Assembly (NCBI RefSeq): GCF_025127995.1
Contig: NZ_JAHLYP010000043.1
Span: 1-45,701 of the forward strand
Origin: Synechococcus sp. CS-1332
Lineage (GTDB): Bacteria > Cyanobacteriota > Cyanobacteriia > PCC-6307 > Cyanobiaceae
Direction of reading: 5' to 3'
DNA: 45,701 nucleotides
Both the position numbers and the translations under genes were made by a program. How positions within the stretch are numbered: the first letter of the stretch is position 1; every line of letters begins with the position of its first letter. The notes under the pieces were generated by a model. It searched no databases. It was not told the DNA's origin and was given only the letters and a program-made list of their open reading frames with translations. This document shows, one piece after another, positions 17,531 through 25,404 of this stretch.

Positions 17531-19165
17531 TTACGGCGATGTCCCTGTCGCGATCTCGATGCGCGGACGATCGATCAGCGCCTGGCGAGCCTGTTCCTGC
17601 CCATGGCAATAGGCGGCCAATTGATTTTCGATCTGCAGCCGCACGATGTCCCGATACTCCATGAAATGCTCGTTGTGGGCGCAGACGGCAAGGTATTGCT
17701 CCGCCACTTTGGGGTTGGCCCAGAGAATGTGGAACAGGTGGTGCCAGAAGGGCCAGCGGGTGGAGCGTTTGATGCCTTGGCGCCAGCAGACGATCAGCAA
17801 TGCGCGGATTACAGCGAGTTCGGGAAGCTTGAAGGAGCTCTTCACTCTGGGGGGGCCGAGTTTCAGAAAGTAGCGATGGACCCGATCGAGATACTTCTGA
17901 GGTTCGTACAGTTGGCAGAAGGCCTCCACATACTCTTGGGCAATAGCTTCCACCGGCCGGGTTGGCACAAAGTTCATCAGGGTGGTCTGGTTGATGTTAC
18001 CGACCTTGTCGATCAGCCGCCCTTCCTTCTCGAGTCTGTGCCACAGGGCGGTATGGGGAAGAGCCTGCAACATCGCGAAGGTGGTGGTGGGGATCGCTGC
18101 GGCCTCTGAGAAGGCCACGATCCGCTGGCCGGCGCCCTCCTTTTCGCCATCAAAGCCGATGATGAATCCCGCGATCACCCTCAGACCAGAGCGGGTCACC
18201 TTGTCGACAGATTCGAGCAGGGGTGAGCGCGTGTTCTGAAACTTCATCGTGGCCGCGAGGCTGTCGGTGTCCGGAGTCTCGATGCCCATGAAGACGGCAG
18301 CAAAGTTGCACGCCAGCATCTGATCGATCAGTTCCTGATCGTCAGCCAGATCAAGCGAGGCCTCGGTATCGAAGCGGAAGGGATATCCATGGGCCTTCTG
18401 CCATTGTTCAAGGGCCGTGAGCATCAGCTTGACGTTGCGCTTATTGCCAATGAAGTTGTCATCCACCATGAATACCCCACCGCGCCAGCCGATGTCGAAG
18501 AGGCAGTTGAGTTCGCTGATCAGTTGGTCCGGTGTTTTGGTGCGTGGTTTGCGGCCATAGAGCACGATGATGTCGCAGAATTCGCACTGAAAGGGACAGC
18601 CGCGCGAGAACTGCACACTCATTGAGTCGTAGGCACTGAGCTCGAGCAGGTCGTAGCGGGGGATGGGTGTTGTGGACACATCCGGCTTGACGCCATCGGA
18701 GCTGAAGCGGCCGCCTGTTTCGCCCCGTTGCCAGGCCTCAACGAACAGGGGCAGGGTGATCTCCCCTTCATCGAGGATCAGGTAGTCGGCCCCAGCGGCC
18801 ACCAGTTCTTCGGGTGTGGAGCTTGGGTAGGGTCCCCCGACGGCCACTGGCTTGCCATGGCGCTTGGCCAGATTGATCTGGCGAACGATGTCGTCTTTCT
18901 GGACGATCATGGCCGACATGATCACGAGGTCGGCCCAAAGCCACTCCTGATCGGAGACCGGCCTGATATTGACGTCCACCAGCTTGAAGTTCCAATCCTG
19001 GGGCAGAATGGCGGCTACGGTGACAAGCCCTAGTGGCGGCAGCAGAACCTTACGGTTCACCAGCTCAAGAATCTTTTCGTAGCTCCAAAATGTTTTCGGG
19101 AATTCTGGGTAGACAAGCAGAACATTCAAGCGTTGGTATCTCTTCTTGGCGCTGAGTATCGGCAT
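17531..19165 (-). CDS. B12-binding-domain radical SAM protein (DUF4070/HpnP-like)
   Basis: A 544-residue cobalamin-dependent radical SAM protein. The N-terminal Rossmann domain (about 13-150) has VLLVYPEFPKTFWSY, PPLGLVTVAAILP and AVGGPYPSSTPEE. The radical SAM core has the cluster motif CX3CX2C as Cys190, Cys194 and Cys197, then VDDNFIGN and FRFDTEASLDLA. The C-terminal part resembles DUF4070. This architecture includes HpnP, the hopanoid C-2 methylase, as well as many uncharacterised methylases; I cannot tell which from sequence alone, and no hopanoid genes are nearby. The gene is richer in AT than its neighbours and lies between recN and a partial recN 3' copy, which points to horizontal gain. 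A possible -10 box lies 21 bp upstream. Confidence 0.88.
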   Translation of the reverse strand: MPILSAKKRYQRLNVLLVYPEFPKTFWSYEKILELVNRKVLLPPLGLVTVAAILPQDWNFKLVDVNIRPVSDQEWLWADLVIMSAMIVQKDDIVRQINLAKRHGKPVAVGGPYPSSTPEELVAAGADYLILDEGEITLPLFVEAWQRGETGGRFSSDGVKPDVSTTPIPRYDLLELSAYDSMSVQFSRGCPFQCEFCDIIVLYGRKPRTKTPDQLISELNCLFDIGWRGGVFMVDDNFIGNKRNVKLMLTALEQWQKAHGYPFRFDTEASLDLADDQELIDQMLACNFAAVFMGIETPDTDSLAATMKFQNTRSPLLESVDKVTRSGLRVIAGFIIGFDGEKEGAGQRIVAFSEAAAIPTTTFAMLQALPHTALWHRLEKEGRLIDKVGNINQTTLMNFVPTRPVEAIAQEYVEAFCQLYEPQKYLDRVHRYFLKLGPPRVKSSFKLPELAVIRALLIVCWRQGIKRSTRWPFWHHLFHILWANPKVAEQYLAVCAHNEHFMEYRDIVRLQIENQLAAYCHGQEQARQALIDRPRIEIATGTSP

Positions 19166-19185
19166 AATCTAACCAAATGTAATTT

Positions 19186-19191
19186 AGTATA
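19186..19191 (-). promoter_or_regulatory. Candidate -10 box for the radical SAM gene
   Basis: The minus strand reads TATACT here, 21 bp before the ATG at 19165, within an AT-rich patch that stands out from the GC-rich surroundings. No good -35 hexamer is found at the normal distance. It is the best promoter-like element upstream of this isolated gene, but it is only a visual match. Confidence 0.3.
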
Positions 19192-19501
19192 CACGAAGTG
19201 TCCCAACCCAATTCCAAAGGCGGAGGACTTGGGTCATCCGCCATGACGTTGTGCAGCAATCACGCTTCTTCATGCAGGTCTTGTCGCCGGAGCCCAGAGA
19301 AATGGCGACAGCAAAGGTCTTATCGGCGTAGAAGGCTTCCAGCATTCCGCTCTGCCGCTTTCAGCAGCGACAAACGAACGATGCATCAGTCCTTCCTTCC
19401 CCTGGTCGGGGACCGATCATGTGGTTGAGTCCGGCTTCTGCGGCTATCAGATCGGCAGCAACGCTCCAGCGAAGCGCGTTCGAACGGCCGAGGCCGCAGG
19501 C
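19192..19501. other. Gene-free stretch between the radical SAM gene and the recN remnant
   Basis: About 310 bp with moderate GC content, unlike the flanking core genes. Short open frames exist on both strands, but none resembles a known protein and none has a convincing start. I looked for transposase remnants, terminal inverted repeats and tRNA-like folds and saw none. It is probably degenerate sequence brought in or left behind when the radical SAM segment was inserted. Confidence 0.45.
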
Positions 19502-19597
19502 CGTCAGCGGCGCCATGGCCCAGCTGTTGCGGCGCCTGGCGGAACTGGCCGGCGGCGACTCCGGCGAGGCCCACAGCTACGCCGCCAGCCTGCTGGG
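19502..19597 (+). pseudogene. Internally deleted copy of the recN 3' end
   Basis: These 96 bp repeat two parts of recN almost exactly: recN 17110-17151 (coding VSGAMAQLLRRLAE) joined to recN 17305-17358 (coding LAGGDSGEAHSYAASLLG), with only a few base changes. The 153 bp between them in recN are missing. In intact recN both deletion ends carry the 8-bp word CTGGCGGA (17144-17151 and 17297-17304), and one copy remains here, as expected for deletion between short direct repeats. The deletion is 51 codons, so the frame is kept. The copy ends one base before the stop codon of the P-type ATPase gene on the opposite strand. It cannot code for a useful protein. Confidence 0.88.
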
Positions 19598-19598
19598 T

Positions 19599-21965
19599 TC
19601 AGGGACGCCGCCGGAGCCGGGAGCGGTTCAGCAGGCCGGCCACCAGCAGGGCCGCCGCGGTGATGAGCAGCAGCGTGAGGACCAGGACGGGCGTCAGGGG
19701 CGCCAGTTGCAGGGCCCGCTGGAGAGCGGGGAACGCCATCAACAGCAGCCACAACCCCAGGCCGATGCCGGCTCCGGCGGCGGTGATGCGGCTGTGGGGA
19801 TCCCCGTTCAGCCACACCAGCCCGCCGCCGGCGAGCAACAGCAGCGAGAACACCAGGCTGCGGCGTGATTCGGTGTCCGTGTCGGGCCAGAAGGCCAGCA
19901 CCAGGGCGGCCACCATGACCACGGCCCCCTGGGTGAGGGAATGGCGCCAGGTGTCGGGGCCGAACAGGGGTGCTTCCGGCGGGCGGGGCGGCTGCCGCAT
20001 CAGGCCTGGCGTGGCCGGCAGCGCCTCGAACACCACCGTGCAGGCCGGATCGATCACCAGGTGCAGCAGGGCGATGTGCACCGGCAGGAGGATCAGGGCC
20101 TGGCCCGGCAGCAGCAGCGGCATCAGGCCGAGGGCCGCGATCGGCAGGTGGATCGCCAGCGTGTAGCCCAGCGCCCTGTGCAGGTTGGCATCGACGCGCC
20201 GACCAAGTTCCAGGGCCTGCACCAGATCGCTGAAGGTGTCGTTGAGCAGCACCAGATCGGCGGATTCCCGCGCCACGGCGCTGCCGCGCTTGCCCATCGC
20301 CACACCGATGTCGGCGGCCTTGAGGGCCGGGGCGTCATTGACGCCATCGCCGGTCATCGCCACCACCTCCCCGGCGGCCTGCAGGGCGCGCACCAACTGC
20401 AGCTTCTGCTGGGGCATCACCCTGGCGAACACTGACACCGCGCCGATGCCGGCCGCCAGCGCCTGCGGGGAGAGGGCGTCCAGCTCGTGGCCGGAGAGCA
20501 CCGGTCCCGGCGGCAAACCCGCCTGATCGGCGATCGAGCGGGCCGTCACCGGGCTGTCCCCCGTGATCATCACCACGCGCACGCCAGCCGCCTGGGCCGT
20601 GGCGATCGCCGCCGGCACATCCGGCCGCAGCGGATCCGCCAGGGCCAGGAAGCCCACCGGTTCGAACGGGTAGTCGTGCACGTCCTCGGGCAGGCCAGCA
20701 CGGCTGGTGGGCGGTTGGCCCCCGTGCACCGGCACGCCATCGAGCCCACGGGCCACCGCCAGCACCCGCAGCCCCAGGGTGGCGAGGCCATCGGCGGCGG
20801 CCAGCAGGGCGGCGCTCCGCTCCCCATCCAGGTGGCAGAGATCGGCGATGGCCTCGGGTGCCCCCTTGGCGGCCAGTTGCAGCTCCCCGTCGCCGTCCCG
20901 CCAGAGGCGGGAGAACACCAGCAGATCGCTCTGCAACGGGTACTCCCGTTCCAGGGGCCAGTCGGGATGCAGGTGCTCGGTGTCGTCCAGCTGGTCGGCG
21001 GCCAGGCGCTGAATCGCCTGTTCCATGGCATCCACCGGATCGCCCCGGCTGGCCAGCACCGCCAGCTCCAGCAGAGGGTGGAAGGGCTCCTCCAGGGGCG
21101 TGCCGGCCTGCCAGGCCTCCAGATCCGGCCAGGTGAGCAGCTGCTGCACCCCCATGCGGTTCTCGGTGAGGGTGCCGGTCTTATCGACGGCGAGCACCGT
21201 GGCGCTGCCGAGGCTCTCCACCGCCGCCGGCCAGCGGGCCAGCACGCCGATCCGGGCCAGGCGCAGGGCGCCGAGGGCCAGGAACAGGGCCAGCACCACG
21301 GGAATCTCGTTGGGCAGCACCGCCAGGGCCAGGGCCAGGGCGGCCAGCAGGGCCCGGGGCCAGTCGCCGCTCGAGGCTCCCTGGATCACGGCCAGGGCGG
21401 CGCAGAGGGCCAGGGCCGCCAGCGAGAGCCGGGTGGTCAGCTGCCGGGTCTGGCGCTGCAGCCGGGTCAGAGGCGGCGTCACCGTGGCCAGGCTCTGGCC
21501 GAGTCGGCCCAGCTCCGTGGCTTCGGCCACGGCCACCACCGTGCCCCAGCCCCGTCCTCCCGCCACCAGCGACCCCGCCAGCACCCGTTCGCCAGGGTCC
21601 GTGCGGGCCACCGGCAGGGATTCCCCCGTCAGCAGGGACTCATCCAGCCACAGCCCCACCGCCTCGGTGATCGCGGCATCGGCCGCCACCCGATCCCCCT
21701 CCTCCAGGCGCAGCAGATCGCCCAGGCGTACCTGATCGGTCGCGAGCTCCAGGTCCTGGCCATCGCGGCGCACATGGGCGCGGGGTGCCGACAGGCGGGC
21801 CAGTTCCGCCAGGGCGTGGTTGCTGCGTTGCTGCTGGACGGCATCGAGCAGGCTGATGCCCAGCACGAACGCCAGCAGGATCGCCGCATCGATCCATTCC
21901 CCCATCAGGCCGTAGAGGAGGGCGCAGGCCAGCAGCAGCAGATTGGTGGGCTCGAGCCAGGACAT
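19599..21965 (-). CDS. Cation-transporting P-type ATPase, short N-terminus
   Basis: A 788-residue P-type ATPase. The actuator motif TGES is at 113-116, the phosphorylated Asp261 is in DKTGTLT, the hinge motif reads TGDGVNDAP, and hydrophobic segments fit M1-M2 (about 8-40), M3-M4 (180-235) and a C-terminal set of about six. The protein starts within the first membrane hairpin at MSWLEPTNLLLLACALLYG. The usual N-terminal cation-ATPase domain of about 60 residues is missing, and an in-frame stop lies a few codons upstream, so it is genuinely short. The M4 ion-site motif is PNEIP (218-222) rather than PEGLP or PEEFP, so the transported ion cannot be assigned. The C-terminus abuts the recN remnant. 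It is divergent from the debranching-enzyme gene. Confidence 0.9.
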   Translation of the reverse strand: MSWLEPTNLLLLACALLYGLMGEWIDAAILLAFVLGISLLDAVQQQRSNHALAELARLSAPRAHVRRDGQDLELATDQVRLGDLLRLEEGDRVAADAAITEAVGLWLDESLLTGESLPVARTDPGERVLAGSLVAGGRGWGTVVAVAEATELGRLGQSLATVTPPLTRLQRQTRQLTTRLSLAALALCAALAVIQGASSGDWPRALLAALALALAVLPNEIPVVLALFLALGALRLARIGVLARWPAAVESLGSATVLAVDKTGTLTENRMGVQQLLTWPDLEAWQAGTPLEEPFHPLLELAVLASRGDPVDAMEQAIQRLAADQLDDTEHLHPDWPLEREYPLQSDLLVFSRLWRDGDGELQLAAKGAPEAIADLCHLDGERSAALLAAADGLATLGLRVLAVARGLDGVPVHGGQPPTSRAGLPEDVHDYPFEPVGFLALADPLRPDVPAAIATAQAAGVRVVMITGDSPVTARSIADQAGLPPGPVLSGHELDALSPQALAAGIGAVSVFARVMPQQKLQLVRALQAAGEVVAMTGDGVNDAPALKAADIGVAMGKRGSAVARESADLVLLNDTFSDLVQALELGRRVDANLHRALGYTLAIHLPIAALGLMPLLLPGQALILLPVHIALLHLVIDPACTVVFEALPATPGLMRQPPRPPEAPLFGPDTWRHSLTQGAVVMVAALVLAFWPDTDTESRRSLVFSLLLLAGGGLVWLNGDPHSRITAAGAGIGLGLWLLLMAFPALQRALQLAPLTPVLVLTLLLITAAALLVAGLLNRSRLRRRP

Positions 21966-22023
21966 CGGCTTTGGTCGTTGTGTCCTTCCTCAAGCTGAGC
22001 CGTCCGCCAGCAACGGAGTGCCG

Positions 22024-23970
22024 ATGACACCAACCTCAACGCCAACGCCGCCGCCGCCGGCTGAGCGGGAGTGGCTGGTCACCAATGGCCTGGGCGGTTA
22101 CGCCATGGGCACGGTGTCAGGGGCGCCGAGTCGCGGCTACCACGGCTTGCTGATTGCGGCCCTCTCGCCGCCGGTGGAGCGCACCCTGCTGGTGAGCCAG
22201 CTGCAGGAGTCGGTGGATGGCGACCCGGGCGCTTGCGGGCCCCTGCAGATCGTGTCTTTTGCCCTCGAGGGCACCGTGCCCCGCTGGCGCTTCGCCTGGG
22301 GGGAGACCCTGCTGGAGAAGCGGATCTGGATGGCCCAGGGGGCCAATACCACCCATGTGAGCTACCGGCTGGTGCGCGGCGGCCCGCTCGAACTCCGCCT
22401 GACGGCCTTCGTACAGCACCGCTCGCACCACGGCGGCGAGCGACCGGTGCTGGACCTGGCGCCCCTGGCCAGGGGGGTGGAGGTGCGCCCGCTGGCGGCG
22501 GCGCCGTTCGTACTGGTCAGCGACCGCGGCGATTGGTGCCTGGAGGAGCCACCGCTCTGGCAGGAGGGCCTCCCCCTGGCGGCGGAGGCCGAGCGTGGGC
22601 TGGCGAGCACGGCCGAGCACCTAAGGGCAGCCACGCTCACGCTGAGCCTGGGTCCGCTGGATCCCGTCGTCACCGTTGTGGCCAGCACCCAAAGGGATGT
22701 CGGCAGCGATGGCCAGCGGGCGCAGGCCGAGCGCCGCGACCATGAGGACGGTCTGTTGCGCTCCTGGGCAGCCGCCCAGCCCGCCCTGGCGCCCGAGGCA
22801 CCCGCCTGGATCCGTCAGCTGGTGCTGGCGGCCGATGCCTTCGTGGTGGAGCGCCTGCCGTCGGGGGCTTCGCTGATCGCCGGTTACCCCTGGTTCAACG
22901 ACTGGGGTCGCGACACGATGATCAGCGTGGCGGGCCTCACCCTGGTGACGGGCCGCTGCGGCTGGGCCGAGCGGATCCTGCGCACCTACGCAGCCCATAG
23001 CAGCCACGGGCTGATTCCCAACAGCTTCCCCGACCGGGCCGACCAAGCCCTGGATCAGCGCTCATACAACACGGTGGACGCCACGCTGTGGTTCTTTCAG
23101 GCCCTGGCGGAGCATCGGGCCGCCAGCGGCAGCGACGCCCTGGTGCGGGAGCTCTTTCCCCAGCTGGAGGAGATCCTTGACCACCACGTGGCGGGCACCT
23201 GGTTCGGGATCCGCATGGATCCTGCCGACGGGCTGCTGAGCGCCGGTGAGGGGGAAACCCAGCTCACCTGGATGGATGCCAAGCCCCGCGACCGGGCCAT
23301 CACCCCCCGCCACGGCAAGGCCGTGGAGGTGAATGCCCTCTGGGTGAACGCCCTGCGTGCGATGGCGGGCTTCTCCCGGCTCACCGGGGCCGATCCAGGC
23401 CGCTGGCAGGCCCTGGCGGATCGGGCCGCGGCGGGCTTCCAGCGTTTCTGGAACCCGCGGCTCGGCTGTTGTTTCGATGTCATCGACGGACCTTCGGGAC
23501 GCCCCGATGAGCGGCTGCGGCCCAACCAGCTGCTGGCCCTGTCGCTGCCGGAGACGCTGCTGAACCAGGAGCAGGCCGCCAGCGTGCTGGCGCTCTGCGG
23601 CAAGAGGCTGCTGACCCGCCACGGGCTGCGCACGCTGGATCCGGCCGATCCTGAGTATTGCGGCCACTACGGCGGCGACGCTCAGCGGCGGGATGGGGCC
23701 TACCACCAGGGCACGGTGTGGGCCTGGTGGCTGGGGCCCTTCGCCCGGGCCCATTTCCGTCTGCATGGCGATGGGCCCCTGGCGCTGTCGTACCTGGAGC
23801 CCATGGCCGATCACCTGGGCGCGGCGGGACTGGGCAGCCTCAGCGAGATCTTCGACGGCGACGCCCCCCATGCCCCTCGCGGCTGCATCGCCCAGGCCTG
23901 GTCGGTGGCCCAGGTGCTGGCGGCCTGGACGGCGATCAGTGGTGGAAGCCCGAGAGTTCCGGGCCATTGA
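22024..23970 (+). CDS. Glycogen debranching enzyme (amylo-alpha-1,6-glucosidase)
   Basis: A 648-residue bacterial-type debranching protein. The N-terminal domain starts [28 protein letters not shown] (GDE_N type), and the C-terminal (alpha/alpha)6 GH133-like domain (PF06202) includes [20 protein letters not shown] near 286-305 and [16 protein letters not shown] near the end. It removes alpha-1,6 branch stubs during glycogen breakdown in the cytosol. ATG 22024 is chosen over an upstream in-frame GTG at 21943, because the extra residues would overlap the divergent ATPase gene and are not family-like. The 3' end overlaps the convergent glutamate decarboxylase gene by 35 bp. Confidence 0.92.
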   Translation: MTPTSTPTPPPPAEREWLVTNGLGGYAMGTVSGAPSRGYHGLLIAALSPPVERTLLVSQLQESVDGDPGACGPLQIVSFALEGTVPRWRFAWGETLLEKRIWMAQGANTTHVSYRLVRGGPLELRLTAFVQHRSHHGGERPVLDLAPLARGVEVRPLAAAPFVLVSDRGDWCLEEPPLWQEGLPLAAEAERGLASTAEHLRAATLTLSLGPLDPVVTVVASTQRDVGSDGQRAQAERRDHEDGLLRSWAAAQPALAPEAPAWIRQLVLAADAFVVERLPSGASLIAGYPWFNDWGRDTMISVAGLTLVTGRCGWAERILRTYAAHSSHGLIPNSFPDRADQALDQRSYNTVDATLWFFQALAEHRAASGSDALVRELFPQLEEILDHHVAGTWFGIRMDPADGLLSAGEGETQLTWMDAKPRDRAITPRHGKAVEVNALWVNALRAMAGFSRLTGADPGRWQALADRAAAGFQRFWNPRLGCCFDVIDGPSGRPDERLRPNQLLALSLPETLLNQEQAASVLALCGKRLLTRHGLRTLDPADPEYCGHYGGDAQRRDGAYHQGTVWAWWLGPFARAHFRLHGDGPLALSYLEPMADHLGAAGLGSLSEIFDGDAPHAPRGCIAQAWSVAQVLAAWTAISGGSPRVPGH

Positions 23971-25333
23971 GGGCGCTGTGGCTGGGGTGGCTCGTGAAGC
24001 CATCGAGCGACTGGCGGATGTTCTCCAGCAGCAGATCGGCCAGGTCCCGGCTGACGCCATGGCGCACCAGGATGCGTTGCACGGTGATGTCCTGGCAGTG
24101 GGCGGGAAGGGTGTAGGCCGGCACCTGCCAGCCGCGGACCCGCAGGCGGTCGGCGAGGGCGTAGAGGGTGAAGTTCACGTCGCTTCCCTCCCGGATCGTC
24201 CAGCAGAGGGCGGGGATGCCGGATTGATCATCCCCGCCGTAGAGGATCTCGAACGGCCCCAGCTTGGCGATCTCCCGGGCCAGGTACTGGGCCGTGGCGT
24301 AACAGGCGGCATGCACCTTGCGGTAGCCCTCCCGGCCCAGGCGCAGAAAGTTGTAGTACTGGCAGACCACCTGGCCCCCGGGCCTGGAGAAGTTGAGGGT
24401 GAGGTCGCGCATGTTGCCCCCCAGGTAATTCACCCAGAACACCATCTCCTCGGGTAGATCGGTGGTCTGGCGCCACAGCACCCAGCCCACCCCCAGGGGC
24501 GCCAGGCCGAACTTGTGGCCGGAGGCATTGATCGAGCGCACCCGCGGCAGGCGGAAATCCCAGACCAGATCGGGGGCGCAGAAAGGAGCCAGAAATCCGC
24601 CACTGGCGGCGTCCACGTGGATGGGGATGTCCAGGCCGGTGCGGGCCTCCAGGTCATCGAGGGCGGCCGCCAGGGCCTGCACCGGTTCGTACTGGCCGGT
24701 GAAGGTGACCCCCAGGGTGGGCACCACGCCGATGGTGTTCTCGTCGCAGAGCCCGAGGGCCGCCTCGGGGGTCAGCAGCAACTGATCCGGCTGCATCGGG
24801 ATTTCGCGGTGCTCGATGTCCCAGTAGCGGCAGAACTTGTGCCAGCAGATCTGCACCGGTCCGGTCACCAGGTTGGGCCGGTCGCTGGGCTTCCCCTGCC
24901 CCTGGCGCTGGGCTTCCCAGCGGCGCTTCATCGCCAGGCCCCCGAGCATGGCCGCTTCGCTGGAGCCGGTGGTGGAGCAGCCGATGGCTCCCTCGATCGC
25001 GGGGGCGTGCCAGAGGTCGGCCACCATGCGGGCGCAGCGGGCTTCGATCTCCGCGGTCTGGGGATATTCGTCCTTGTCCTCGATGTTCTTGTCGATGCAC
25101 AGATCCATCAGGGCGTGCACTTCGTCCTCCACCCAGGTCTGGCAGAAGGTGGCAAGGTTCTGGCGGGAATTGCCATCCAGCATCAGCTCGTCGCGGATGG
25201 CGGCGAACACGGCACGGGGATTGTGCTCCCTGCTGGGGAAATGGCTCTTCGGCAGGGTGACCGAGAGATCGGAGGAGGAATAAATGTCGTCCTCCAGGGA
25301 GTACCTGGCCGCCGGCTTTTCGTGGAGGGTCAT
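23936..25333 (-). CDS. gadB: Glutamate decarboxylase
   Basis: A PLP enzyme turning glutamate into GABA with consumption of a proton, 465 residues. The PLP lysine is Lys274 in [14 protein letters not shown], close to Lys276 of E. coli Gad[14 protein letters not shown] and [12 protein letters not shown] are also typical. The C-terminus ends GFHH. In E. coli the C-terminal His465 closes the active site at neutral pH, so a similar pH switch is possible here but is inference. ATG 25333 is preferred to TTG 25342. No gadC-type antiporter is adjacent, so a role in GABA-shunt metabolism is as likely as acid resistance. The stop overlaps the debranching gene 3' end; an outer-membrane protein gene lies upstream. 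Confidence 0.95.
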   Translation of the reverse strand: MTLHEKPAARYSLEDDIYSSSDLSVTLPKSHFPSREHNPRAVFAAIRDELMLDGNSRQNLATFCQTWVEDEVHALMDLCIDKNIEDKDEYPQTAEIEARCARMVADLWHAPAIEGAIGCSTTGSSEAAMLGGLAMKRRWEAQRQGQGKPSDRPNLVTGPVQICWHKFCRYWDIEHREIPMQPDQLLLTPEAALGLCDENTIGVVPTLGVTFTGQYEPVQALAAALDDLEARTGLDIPIHVDAASGGFLAPFCAPDLVWDFRLPRVRSINASGHKFGLAPLGVGWVLWRQTTDLPEEMVFWVNYLGGNMRDLTLNFSRPGGQVVCQYYNFLRLGREGYRKVHAACYATAQYLAREIAKLGPFEILYGGDDQSGIPALCWTIREGSDVNFTLYALADRLRVRGWQVPAYTLPAHCQDITVQRILVRHGVSRDLADLLLENIRQSLDGFTSHPSHSALNGPELSGFHH

Positions 25334-25344
25334 CGATCGCAACG

Positions 25345-25376
25345 GCGCTCACCTAGCCCATTCAGGCTAGGAGCGC
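25345..25376 (-). terminator. Strong hairpin between the autotransporter and gad genes
   Basis: A 7-bp perfect stem CCTAGCC/GGCTAGG (25352-25358 and 25365-25371) around a 6-base loop is extended by GCGCT/AGCGC across a 2-base bulge, giving about 12 base pairs. It lies between the autotransporter stop and the gad start, both on the minus strand. There is no following T-run, so it is not a standard intrinsic terminator. It could instead be an attenuating or mRNA-stabilising structure. Confidence 0.45.
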
Positions 25377-25404
25377 GCTGGGCCCGTGCCGCCGGATTCG
25401 TCCT

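Noticed and set aside
19198-19428. Short plus-strand frame rich in Arg and Ser near the recN remnant
   Set aside because: There is no family resemblance, no ribosome-binding site, and it lies in apparently degenerate DNA. I considered a transposase remnant but found no supporting motif or terminal repeat.
20602-20609. HIP1 octamer GCGATCGC
   Set aside because: It is a common cyanobacterial genome signature inside coding sequence; I saw no unusual clustering and could not count sites reliably by eye.
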